Shown here: piece after piece, positions 50,332 to 58,900 of the stretch
Position numbering within the stretch: the stretch's first letter is position 1
Layout: every line of letters starts with the position of its first letter
NCBI RefSeq assembly: GCF_023515955.1
Contig: NZ_CP097322.1
Location: 4,884,501-4,948,500, forward strand
DNA length: 64,000 nt
Reading direction: 5' to 3'
Source: Streptomyces sp. RerS4
Lineage (GTDB): Bacteria > Actinomycetota > Actinomycetes > Streptomycetales > Streptomycetaceae
Program-made: the position numbers and the translations under genes
Notes under the pieces: generated by a model
Databases searched by the model: none
Seen by the model: the letters and a program-made list of their open reading frames with translations, nothing else
Told to the model about the DNA's origin: nothing

Positions 50332-50982
50332 TCAGGCCGGCTCGGCGCCCTGGAGGCCGTGCATCAGGAGGCCGGTGAAGGACGCCACCCAGAGCTCGTC
50401 CACCGGCTCCGAACTCACCAGCGCGCGGTGCACCACCGTTCCCGCGATCACGTCGAATATCAGGTCGGTGGTGTGCGCCGTGAGAGCCTCGTCCTCCTCG
50501 GCCGGCAGCTCGCCGCGCTCCTGCGCCCGCGCCCGCCCGAGGACGACGAGACGTTTCTGCCGATCCACGATCGCCGACCGGATCCGGTCGCGCAGCGCCT
50601 CGTCCCGCGTGGACTCGGCGACCACCGCCATCAGGGCCGTACGGGCCTCCGGGCGCCGCAGCAGCTCCGCGAACTGGAGCACCACGTACTCGATGTCCGC
50701 TTCGAGCGAGCCCCGGTCGGGCAGTTCGAGGGCGTCGAACAGCTCCGCGACCGCGTCCACCACCAGCTCGTTCTTGCCGGCCCAGCGCCGGTAGAGGGTG
50801 GTCTTGGCGACGCCCGCACGGGCCGAGACGTCCCCCATGGTCAGCTTCGACCAGCCCAGCTCGACCAGCGCGTCCCGGGTCGCCGCGAGGATCGCGGCGT
50901 CCGCCTCCGCGCTGCGGGGGCGACCGGTGCGACCGGGCGGGGAGCTGCTTCCGGGGCTCGGATTGGCCATGGCCGAGACCAT
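50332..50982 (-). CDS. TetR-family transcriptional regulator
   Basis: 216 aa from ATG 50982; ATG 50970 (M-A-N-P-S-P-G) would give 212. HTH: I-L-A-A-T-R-D-A-L-V-E-L-G-W-S-K-L-T-M-G-D-V-S-A-R-A-G-V-A, then K-T-T-L-Y-R-R-W-A-G-K. The C-terminal ligand domain is all-helical. Convergent with icmA and divergent from the thioredoxin-like gene. Two palindromes nearby could be its sites: one at icmA (48492-48515) and one 78 bp upstream of its own start (51060-51076). Confidence 0.92.
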   Translation of the reverse strand: MVSAMANPSPGSSSPPGRTGRPRSAEADAAILAATRDALVELGWSKLTMGDVSARAGVAKTTLYRRWAGKNELVVDAVAELFDALELPDRGSLEADIEYVVLQFAELLRRPEARTALMAVVAESTRDEALRDRIRSAIVDRQKRLVVLGRARAQERGELPAEEDEALTAHTTDLIFDVIAGTVVHRALVSSEPVDELWVASFTGLLMHGLQGAEPA

Positions 50983-51059
50983 ACCGGCCAGTAGCGGAAC
51001 CGACGGGGTGCCACATGCTGTGCTTCAGATCACGAGGCGCGGCGGGCTCGGGGGAGTTA

Positions 51060-51076
51060 CGCTACGGCTCGTAGCG
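51060..51076. promoter_or_regulatory. palindrome in the tetR-thioredoxin divergent region
   Basis: CGCTACG, GCT, CGTAGCG: perfect 7-bp arms with a 3-bp centre, flanked by TT and AA. On the minus strand a -10-like TAGCGT overlaps it. Short TACG/CGTA-centred palindromes are typical TetR autoregulatory sites. The sequence is unrelated to the icmA palindrome. Confidence 0.6.
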
Positions 51077-51232
51077 AAAGAGCGACGACCACGCGAACGG
51101 CTACAGGCGTCAGGTGGGGACCCGGCGCCGCGGCATTGAACACAGCAGTCGAATACAGACGCATCCAGCGTTTCACACACGATCTTTCGGGATCTTTTTC
51201 GTCGGCGCGCGCACTCGGGGGAGGATGTACGC

Positions 51233-52222
51233 ATGCAGCCCAGAAACATGTCCATGAGCGGCGTCGTCGACCTCGCCGCGGTGAAGGCGGCCGGCGAAGC
51301 CAAGGCGAAGGCCGAGCAGGCGCGCGCGGACGCGGCCCGGCAGGGCGGCGGCGCGGGCAGTGCGCCCGGCGGCGCCGTACCGACGTCCGCCCTCGTCGTA
51401 GACGTCGACGAGGCCGGCTTCGAGCGTGACGTACTCCAGCTCTCCAACGAGGTTCCGGTCGTCCTCGACTTCTGGGCCGAGTGGTGCGAGCCGTGCAAGC
51501 AGCTGAGCCCGCTCCTGGAGCGGCTCACCGTCGAGGCGAACGGCCGCCTCGTCCTCGCGAAGATCGACGTCGACGCCAACCAGATGCTGATGCAGCAGTT
51601 CGGCATCCAGGGCATCCCGGCCGTCTTCGCCGTCGTCGCCGGTCAGGTGCTGCCGCTCTTCCAGGGCGTGGCGCCCGAGCAGCAGATCCGCGAGACCCTG
51701 GCCCAGCTGGTCCAGGTCGCCGAGGAGCGCTTCGGCCTGATCGGCCTCCAGGTCGACCCCGAGGCCCAGGGCGCCCCCGCGGCCCCCGCCGAGGCGCCGA
51801 CCGGCCCGTACGACGCGCTGCTGGAGGCGGCCGTCGTCGCGCTGGACGCGGGTGACCTGGGCGGCGCCGCCCAGGCGTACAAGAACGTACTGGCCGACGA
51901 CCCGGGCAACACCGAGGCGAAGCTGGGCCTGGCCCAGACCGAGCTGCTGGCCCGGGTGCAGCACATGAACCCGCAGACGGTGCGCGCCGAGGCCGCCGCG
52001 AACCCGAAGGACCCGGCCGCGCAGATGGCCGCCGCCGACCTGGACCTGGCGGGCGGGCACGTCGAAGACGCCTTCGGGCGACTGGTGGACACCGTACGGG
52101 TGACCTTCGGTGAGGACCGGGACGCCGTACGGGTACGGCTGCTGGAGCTGTTCGAGGTCATCGGCGCGGACGACCCCCGGGTCACGGCGGCCCGTACGGC
52201 CCTGGCGCGCGTGCTGTTCTAG
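51233..52222 (+). CDS. thioredoxin-domain/TPR protein (CnoX/YbbN-like)
   Basis: 329 aa; ATG 51233 after GGGGGAGG. Residues about 55-155 are a thioredoxin fold with an intact W-C-E-P-C-K active site and cis-Pro in G-I-P-A-V-F. The C-terminal part (about 190-329) holds TPR-like helices (Y-D-A-L-L-E-A-A-V-V-A-L-D-A-G-D, A-A-A-D-L-D-L-A-G-G). The architecture matches CnoX/YbbN, a cytoplasmic co-chaperone that holds proteins for DnaK/GroEL. E. coli CnoX lacks redox activity, but this one keeps both Cys. No signal peptide. Confidence 0.9.
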   Translation: MQPRNMSMSGVVDLAAVKAAGEAKAKAEQARADAARQGGGAGSAPGGAVPTSALVVDVDEAGFERDVLQLSNEVPVVLDFWAEWCEPCKQLSPLLERLTVEANGRLVLAKIDVDANQMLMQQFGIQGIPAVFAVVAGQVLPLFQGVAPEQQIRETLAQLVQVAEERFGLIGLQVDPEAQGAPAAPAEAPTGPYDALLEAAVVALDAGDLGGAAQAYKNVLADDPGNTEAKLGLAQTELLARVQHMNPQTVRAEAAANPKDPAAQMAAADLDLAGGHVEDAFGRLVDTVRVTFGEDRDAVRVRLLELFEVIGADDPRVTAARTALARVLF

Positions 52223-52289
52223 GCGGGCCGCGAGGCGGGCTCCAGGCGGGCTCCGGTTCGGCTCCCGCCGATTTATTGACAGGTAGACA

Positions 52290-52336
52290 AACAACGGCCG
52301 CGCTTTGCGAAAACTTGGCAAAGCGCGGCCGCTGTT
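52290..52336 (+). terminator. terminator after thioredoxin/TPR gene
   Basis: A 19-bp stem with one mismatch (AACAACGGCCGCGCTTTGC at 52290-52308 against GCAAAGCGCGGCCGCTGTT at 52318-52336) and a 9-nt loop, 67 bp past the stop. Confidence 0.82.
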
Positions 52337-52823
52337 ACTCGCAGTAAGTCGAACCCCGTGAACTGTCCGGTTGGTTCGCTCTTCCCTCCATCTGTCCTGG
52401 CCTTGGGTGACACCCTGTGTGCCCACCCGACGGCGGCCGGTCGCACCCCGGTTATCCAGCCGTTACCCGCCAGTAACGAACCCCCTTGTGCCCCGGCCGG
52501 GAATGCACCACGATCGGCGACGCTCGGTCCTTCCCACGGAACCGCTCATCAGGAGCCGCGGTGGAGGGTCCCCACCGGGCCGGCCGGTGGCAGTTGGCAC
52601 CGGCCGTGGGACAGGGGGGTCTCTGCCACACCGGCAGGGCCTGTCCTCCAGGTTGCGCGAACGCGTGGCCCAGTGGTTGTCGCTCGGGGGTGAACGCCGG
52701 TGAACGCGATGTGGCACAGCCATACCTCGGCGCCTGCGCTCCTTCCCGAGGACGTAGCACTTCTCCCATCCCAGGACGGGCACGGCCCGGACCGGAGATG
52801 TACGTCCGAGAAGGAGGAACGAA
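52337..52823 (+). promoter_or_regulatory. long leader/promoter region of the DUF6230 operon
   Basis: About 490 bp without a gene. Two related inverted repeats: TTACT-CGC-AGTAA at 52335-52347 and CGTTAC-CCGCCA-GTAACG at 52461-52478, as if one regulator bound both. Further on, GTGAACGC occurs at 52690 and 52700 (10-bp period); its complement resembles PhoP-type GTTCACC units, but the spacing is 10 rather than 11. The leader ends with a very strong AAGGAGGAA before the DUF6230 ATG. No confident -35/-10 pair. Confidence 0.5.
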
Positions 52824-53474
52824 ATGAGTTCTCAGGTTCGTGGCGGGACCAGATGGAAGCGCTTCGCGCTCGTCATGGTGCCGAGCATCGCGGCCACGGC
52901 CGCGGTCGGTGTGGGTCTGGCGCAGGGCGCCCTCGCGGCGTCGTTCAGCGTCTCGGGACAGAGCTTCAAGGTGTCGGCCGACGAGCTCGTCGGTGAGGAC
53001 CTGATCCAGTACGGCGGCATCGCCGAGGGGCGCGTCCTGGGCCAGGGCGAGAACGTGAAGCAGAAGCACCCGGTCACGATCTCCGGCTTCCGCAAGGCCA
53101 AGATCACCAACATGTGCCAGTCCCTGGTCACGCCGGTGCCCGGCATCGGCGCCATCACGCTCCAGCTGCGTACGGGCAACAAGGGACGTGCGGCCGAGGC
53201 GGAGAACCTCTACCTCGACGTCGCCGAGCTGGACGCGGACGCCAAGTTCGAGAAGCTCGACATCGGTGTCGCGGTGGGCGACGGCAGCCACACCACCAAG
53301 CCGGTGCCGGGCACCGTGGCGGACGGCGGGCTGTTCTCGCAGCGGGCCAAGGTGGCCACGCTGACGAACGTCCGGCAGAAGGCGTGGGCGACGACGGCGG
53401 GTACCTTCACCCTGCCCGACCTCAAGCTGCGCCTGCTCGGCGGCGACAAGCCGTGCTACGAGGACGAGAAGTAA
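52824..53474 (+). CDS. DUF6230 family secreted/surface protein
   Basis: 216 aa; ATG after AAGGAGGAA. Signal-anchor of about 38 aa (W-K-R-F-A-L-V-M-V-P-S-I-A-A-T-A-A-V-G-V ending L-A-A). The rest is beta-rich: S-F-S-V-S-G-Q-S-F-K-V-S-A-D, I-T-N-M-C-Q-S, and a Cys near the end (D-K-P-C-Y-E-D-E-K) that could pair with the internal Cys. DUF6230 is widespread in streptomycetes and always linked to a DUF6114 gene; function unknown, probably cell-envelope. Confidence 0.9.
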   Translation: MSSQVRGGTRWKRFALVMVPSIAATAAVGVGLAQGALAASFSVSGQSFKVSADELVGEDLIQYGGIAEGRVLGQGENVKQKHPVTISGFRKAKITNMCQSLVTPVPGIGAITLQLRTGNKGRAAEAENLYLDVAELDADAKFEKLDIGVAVGDGSHTTKPVPGTVADGGLFSQRAKVATLTNVRQKAWATTAGTFTLPDLKLRLLGGDKPCYEDEK

Positions 53475-53588
53475 TCCCGTCCCGGATGTGACCGCACGGG
53501 CGGGCGCCGACGGCCGTCGCCGCTCGCCGCGCGCCCGTGCGGGCTCCACAGAGTTCTCCGTACCACCGTTTCCAGGGAGCTGTTGTCC

Positions 53589-54161
53589 ATGAACCCCCAG
53601 GCCCCGGTTCACGCCGCAGACGATCACTGGCTCACTGTCCTGCGCCACCGCTTCAGTGCCTGGCGAGGTGCCCGACCCTTCTGGGCCGGCCTGCTCACGC
53701 TCCTCGGCGGCGTGCCGATCATCTACTTCCCGTTCGCGGACATCCGGCTGGCCAACGTCACCCTCGCGATGGCGACGACCTCCGGCTCCGTCTCGCTGAT
53801 CATCGGCGTCCTGCTGATCACGCTGGGCTTCGCCCTCTGGTTCCAGCAGGGCATCCGCGTCTTCGCCGGGGTCGCCGCGATCCTGCTGTCCCTGGTGTCG
53901 ATCCCGAAGTCGAACCTCGGTGGCTTCTTCATCGGCTTCCTCACCGCGATGATCGGCGGCGCCCTCGCACTGGCGTGGGCACCGGCGGCGCCGGCGGACG
54001 AGGACGCGACCGCGGGGGACGAACAGGTCGAGGACACGGACAAGGCGCGGGCGGCGATGGCGGGCAACCCCTTCGGGATCCCGGCCCCCCGCGAGACGGA
54101 GACGGCGTACGCGACCGAGACGACTGCCCACGCCGATGGCGGGAGGAACAGTGCGGGGTGA
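53589..54161 (+). CDS. DUF6114 family membrane protein
   Basis: 190 aa from ATG 53589 with AGGGAG upstream; TTG 53583 is an alternative. Four hydrophobic helices within residues 30-130 (F-W-A-G-L-L-T-L-L-G-G-V-P-I-I-Y-F-P, then S-L-I-I-G-V-L-L-I-T-L-G-F-A-L, and others). G-G-V-P-I near the first helix is characteristic. The tail is acidic and cytoplasmic. Its end overlaps the start of the next gene. It is the membrane partner of the DUF6230 protein by constant gene linkage. Confidence 0.9.
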   Translation: MNPQAPVHAADDHWLTVLRHRFSAWRGARPFWAGLLTLLGGVPIIYFPFADIRLANVTLAMATTSGSVSLIIGVLLITLGFALWFQQGIRVFAGVAAILLSLVSIPKSNLGGFFIGFLTAMIGGALALAWAPAAPADEDATAGDEQVEDTDKARAAMAGNPFGIPAPRETETAYATETTAHADGGRNSAG

Positions 54162-55476
54162 CGAGACGCACCGGGGCGTGGCCCCCGGCGCAGAGTCCCG
54201 TGAGAGGAAGGGCCCGCGCCACGCGGCGCCCAGGAAGTCCCTGCTGAACAAGCTCCAGATACCCGTCGGCAAGACGATGGCGCTGGCGGCGATGCCGACG
54301 GCCGTGCTCGTCGGGATGGGTATGGCCCCCAAGATGGCACTGGCCGACGAGAAGGACATACCCTTCCTGCCCGGCCCGTGCGTGACCCGCTCCGACGAGC
54401 CGACGGGGTCCCCGTCGCCGTCGACCTCGCCCTCGACCTCCCCGTCGAAGACGCCCTCGCCGAGTACCTCGCCGGGTGCGACCCCCTCGCCGGGCGCGAG
54501 CCAGGCCCCGAAGCCGGCCACCAGCCCCTCGCCCAAGGCGTCGGGTACGGCGTCCGGTACGACGGGCAAGCAGCCGTCCGCGTCGGCCACACCCTCGGCC
54601 GGCGCCACGTCCTCCCCGTCGAAGACGACCAACCCGCTCGACCCGCTGGGCGTCGGCGACGCCCTCAAGGGCCTCGTGGACGCCTTCGGCAAGCCCCTCC
54701 AGGACGCGAAGTCGCCGGCCACCCCGACGCCCGCGCCCACCACCACGCCCACCAAGGACCCGGCGGCCGAGGCGATCCGCGAGGCGGCGAAGAAGGCCGG
54801 CGCCACGGTCGAGGAGCTGCCGCAGCACGTCAAGGACACGGCCACGAAGCCGAAGGACGAGACGGGTCGGGCGGCCGACGGGACGACCAAGGATCCGAAG
54901 GGCACGGCCGACGCGGGCAAACCCTCGCCCGGCACCTCCGCGTCCCCTTCGCCGACGGCCACGAAGGGCGCGGACGGGAAGGAACCCTTCCCCTGCCCGA
55001 CCCTCGACGCCGAGGCCTTGGCCAACGCCAAGCTGGAGCAGGGGATACCCCTCCTGCCCGACGAGCCCTGGTACCTGGACAGCTCGCTGCTGACCCTCTA
55101 CGGCCTCGACTACGAGGGCATCGTCGAGGTGAAGACGGCGGGCGGCAAGGTCAAGAAGGTCCTGAAGTTCACGGCGGACTCCCTGGACATCAAGGACCTC
55201 TACCAGACCGTCGGCAAGGGCCCGAACATCGCCCACCTCAAGTCCCGTCCGGGCTCCACGTCCAAGATCCGCGACGGCAAGGTGACGATGTACACGGAGA
55301 GCCTCAAGGGCAACCTCTTCGGCATCATCCCGATCGAGTTCACCCCGAACTCCCCGCCGCCGCTGAACGTCCCCTTCGCGTTCTTCACGAACGTCAAGGT
55401 CGTCCAGGCCGGCCAGTTCGGCGGCGACCTCACGGTCCCGGGCCTCAAGAACTACATGGGCCCGGCGGAGAAGTAA
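54151..55476 (+). CDS. secreted/anchored Ser-Thr-Pro-rich protein of the DUF6230/DUF6114 operon
   Basis: 441 aa from GTG 54151, which has GGGAGGA 4 nt upstream and overlaps the DUF6114 stop by 11 bp; ATG 54136 is possible. One hydrophobic segment (about 33-55, K-T-M-A-L-A-A-M-P-T-A-V-L-V-G) works as signal or anchor. A long S/T/P linker (about 68-265, many S-P-S-P/T-P-T-P) leads to a folded domain of about 170 aa (P-F-P-C-P-T-L-D-A-E-A to the end) with P-W-Y-L-D-S-S-L-L-T-L-Y-G-L and G-N-L-F-G-I-I-P-I-E-F-T. Function unknown. Streptomyces homologues are sometimes mislabelled HypF. Confidence 0.82.
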   Translation: MRGDETHRGVAPGAESRERKGPRHAAPRKSLLNKLQIPVGKTMALAAMPTAVLVGMGMAPKMALADEKDIPFLPGPCVTRSDEPTGSPSPSTSPSTSPSKTPSPSTSPGATPSPGASQAPKPATSPSPKASGTASGTTGKQPSASATPSAGATSSPSKTTNPLDPLGVGDALKGLVDAFGKPLQDAKSPATPTPAPTTTPTKDPAAEAIREAAKKAGATVEELPQHVKDTATKPKDETGRAADGTTKDPKGTADAGKPSPGTSASPSPTATKGADGKEPFPCPTLDAEALANAKLEQGIPLLPDEPWYLDSSLLTLYGLDYEGIVEVKTAGGKVKKVLKFTADSLDIKDLYQTVGKGPNIAHLKSRPGSTSKIRDGKVTMYTESLKGNLFGIIPIEFTPNSPPPLNVPFAFFTNVKVVQAGQFGGDLTVPGLKNYMGPAEK

Positions 55477-55487
55477 CCCCGGGCGCG

Positions 55488-55533
55488 AACAGCGGTGGCC
55501 CGCACCCCCGAGGGGGTGCGGGCCACCGCTGTT
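55488..55533. terminator. very strong bidirectional terminator
   Basis: A perfect 22-bp inverted repeat: the arm AACAGCGGTGGC... at 55488-55509 pairs with the arm ending ...GCCACCGCTGTT at 55512-55533. It has T or A runs at both ends, so it stops the DUF6230 operon and the converging candidate immunity gene. Confidence 0.9.
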
Positions 55534-55538
55534 TCGGT

Positions 55539-55901
55539 TCACCCCTGGGAGGGGTTCCCCGAGGGGCCCGGTGGGTCCAGACGGTCCGCCTCGGCCTGGA
55601 GTCCCTCCGCGATCTCGTCCCAGTCCCCGAAGGCGAGGAGGTCGTCCGCGGCCTCGCGCAGCACCACCGCGTCGTCCGGTCGCTGCAGACAGACGATCCG
55701 GTAGGCCAGGTTGCGGGCCCACGACGGCAGACCGATGAAGTTCTCCGCCTTCAACGTGCGGAGCATCGCGAGGATCTCGTCCGGGTCCGCGTAGATGATC
55801 GTCTCCACGTACGCGAACTCGGCTTCCCCGAACATCTCGGGCGGCGTGTTCACCCGGTCCTCGGGAACTACCCCTCGGCCGAGTGTGAGCAGGTCTTTCA
55901 T
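55539..55901 (-). CDS. small acidic protein, candidate immunity protein for the upstream toxin-like gene
   Basis: 120 aa; ATG 55899-55901 after AAGGAA. Rich in Asp/Glu, no signal or membrane helix, predicted mostly helical (D-P-D-E-I-L-A-M-L-R-T-L-K; R-N-L-A-Y-R-I-V-C-L-Q-R-P-D-D; D-D-L-L-A-F-G-D-W-D-E-I-A-E-G-L). I recognise no named domain. It starts 60 bp after the large toxin-like gene on the same strand, the usual position of immunity genes in polymorphic toxin systems. Size, charge and position are the evidence; the role is inference. Confidence 0.65.
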   Translation of the reverse strand: MKDLLTLGRGVVPEDRVNTPPEMFGEAEFAYVETIIYADPDEILAMLRTLKAENFIGLPSWARNLAYRIVCLQRPDDAVVLREAADDLLAFGDWDEIAEGLQAEADRLDPPGPSGNPSQG

Positions 55902-55961
55902 GGCATTCCTTGCTTCGCTGACGGGACGTATCCGGTGCGACCGGTGAGGGTGGCCGCAGAC

Positions 55962-58900
55962 TCAGGGAACCTGCATGTACGTCGAGATGGAGAGGAGCTT
56001 GTCACCGACCTTCAGGACGTGCCCCTTGATGTTCATCCCGTTCACGGTGACGAAGATCTTCTGCATCCCTTCCATGCTTCCACCCTTGCCCATGTGCTCC
56101 AGGGTCCCCAGGATGATGGCCTTCTCGATCGCATCCGCGTTCGCGCCCGTGGTCACCAGCGCCGGGAAGGCCTGCTCGCCCTTGCGGGCGTTGTGGGCCC
56201 GGTGGAAACCGTGCCCGGTGTTGATCGTCCACTCCCAGCCGCCGGCCGTGAGCGCACGCTTCAGGTGCGTGATGTGCTCGGCGCCCTGCGTGGTGATGGT
56301 GTAGGCCGAGAAGTCGACGTGCGCGCTGACCTTGGCGATCGGCTTCAGCCGGGCAAGCGTCTGGACCGCCGCGGCCGTCGTGCGGAAGTACGTGCGCAGA
56401 CCGAGCGCGACCTTCGTCACGGCCACCGCGACCTGGGGGATCTTCAGCACCGCGGCGCCGATCAGGACCACGTTGAGGGCCGTCCACAGGCAGCTCTCGA
56501 CGTCCAGCGACGAGAAGCACTTCTTCGCGTCGGTGACGCCCAGGACGTCGAGGAGGATCTGGCCCCCGTTCTCGATCACCCAGTCGAGCACGTCCTTGTT
56601 GGCCGCGGCCAGAGCGGCCTTGTACTCGTCGACGCAGGCCTGTCCACAGGCCGCGCGCAGCGCCTGCTCCTCGGTGAGGTTGAGATCCGCACCGCCGTAG
56701 CCCGGTCCGCCGTTGGCCTTGGAGGCCGCCAACTGGTCGGCGCGCTGCTGTTCCTGCCACTTGCGAAGAGCCTCTTCGGCGCGGTCCGCCGACGCGTCGG
56801 CGTCCTTGGCCGACTGCTGCGCGTTGGCGGCGGCGCCCTCGGCGGCCTTGGCGTCCGACTCGGCCTTGGTGGCCGTGCTGTTCGCGGCGGCCGCGTCGTT
56901 GGTGGCGGCGTTCGCGGCGCTGCGGGCGTTCGCCGCGCTCTTCTCCGCGTCGGTGGCTTCGCTGTTCGCGGCGGCGGCGTGGTCGGCGGCGTCGCGTGAG
57001 GCGTTGCCGGCCAGCACGACCTCGGCGCCGGTCTGCGCGTGGTACTCCGTCGTCTTGGCGTCCGCGGCCTTCGCCGCCGTGGCGGCGGTCGCCGCGGTGG
57101 CGGCGGAGGCGCGCGCGGCGGCCACGGACTTGAGGGCGGCGGCACTGTCCGCGGCGGCGGCGGCCGAGGCCTGTGCGGCGAGCTTCGCGTCGCCCGATGC
57201 CTTGTCGGCGAGTGCCTTCGCGTCGGTGGCGGCCTTGGCGGCCTCGTTGGCCTTGGCGGTGGCCGCCGCGGCCTGCTGTTCGGCGAGGGTCTTGGACGAC
57301 TGCCCCACCAGGACCGCGAAGGCGGCGGCGGAGTCGGATTCCTTGTACGGGGTGCCCGTCGCGATCGCGGCGTCCGCCGCCTTGACGGCCTGGGCCGCCG
57401 AGTCGCGGGCCGCCATGGCCGCCTGGGCGGTCGCGAACGCGCGGCCCGCGGTCACCGCGGACCAGGACGCGGTCTGGATGGCCTCCGCCTGGGCGGCGGT
57501 CGCGTCCTTCTTGGCCTGTACGGACGCGGCCTGGGCCTTCTTGGCCTCTTGCTCGGCCTTGTCGGCGTTCGCCTTGGCGGCTTCGGAGGCGTCGATGGCC
57601 TCGGCCGCCGCGGCGTGAGCGGTCTGCGCGGCGGCGTAGGTGGTCCACCACTGGGAATGGGCGCTGTCGGCGGCGGCCTTGGAACGGGCGGCGGCACCCT
57701 GCGCGCGGGTGGCGGCCGCGCGGGCCTCGACGGCCGCGGAGCCGGCCTCGCCGGCGGCGGCGCGGGCACGGCTCGCCGCCCCGACGCCTCGTTGGCGGCG
57801 GTACGGGCCTCCGTGGCGGCCTTCCGGCTCTCACCTGCGGCGGCCGTGCCCTCGGAGGCGGCCGCGGCCGCCTCCAGTGCGGAGGCGCGGGCGTCCTTCG
57901 CCCGCATGGCGCGCTCCGCCTCCGCTGCTCCGTCCCGGGCGAGGGCGGCCTTGATCTCGGCGGCCTCGGCCGCGTCCAGCTTGTCGGCGGCGGTGTCACC
58001 GGCGCTCTCGGCCGCGGTACGGGCCCTGCCGGCAGCCTCCCGCTCGGAGACGGCGCGGGTCTCGGCGGCCTGCGCCTTCGCGCGCTCGGACGCCGCCTTC
58101 TGGCGCTCGGACTTGGCCCGGTCGCGCTCCTGCTCGGCCTTGACGCGCTGCGCCTTGGCGTTCTCCGCCGCGGTCTTGGCGGTGGTCCGGGCGTTCTCGG
58201 CCTTCGTCTGGGCCGCCTTCGCCTTGGTGGCGTTCTCGGCGGCCTCCTTGGCCTGGGCCGCGGCCGAATCGGCGGCGGCCTTGGCCTGGGCGGCGGCCTC
58301 CTGGGCGGCGACCCGGCGGAACTCGGTGTTCAGCGCGTGGGACTGGGTCTGCGCCAGCGCGTAGAGGGTCTTGCTGTCGGCGACGGTCGCCTTCGCGGCG
58401 TTCGACGCCGTCTGGGCCGCCTTGGCCGAGGCCTCGGCGCCGGCCGCCGAAGCCTTGGCGACCTGGACGGACTGCTGTGCGAAGAGCAGGCCGCGACCGC
58501 GCGGTGCCTTGGCGGCGTCGGCGAGGGCCCAAGCCGCCTTCTGCGAGGCGTCGGCCTTGTCTGCCGCGGTCTTGGCGGCGGCCGATGCCGTCGCCGCGAT
58601 CTTCGCCTGGTCGGCGGCCTTGGTGCGGGCCGCCGCCAGGTCCTTGGTCGCCTGGGTGAAGACGGCCGCGGCGGGTCGACCCGACGCGTTCGCCGGCTGG
58701 GCGCCCCAGTACTTCTGCCAGGTCAGGATCTGGTCGGCGAGCCACGCCTGGCCCAGAGCCTCGATCATGGCTTCGGTGGACTTGCGGATCTCGGCCGCGG
58801 CCGTGACCTCGGCGTTGACTATCTCGTTGCGGGGCTTGGCCTGGGTGGCGTACTCCTGCTCCCACTCCAGGTGCGCCGTCACCACCATCGGCGACATGAC

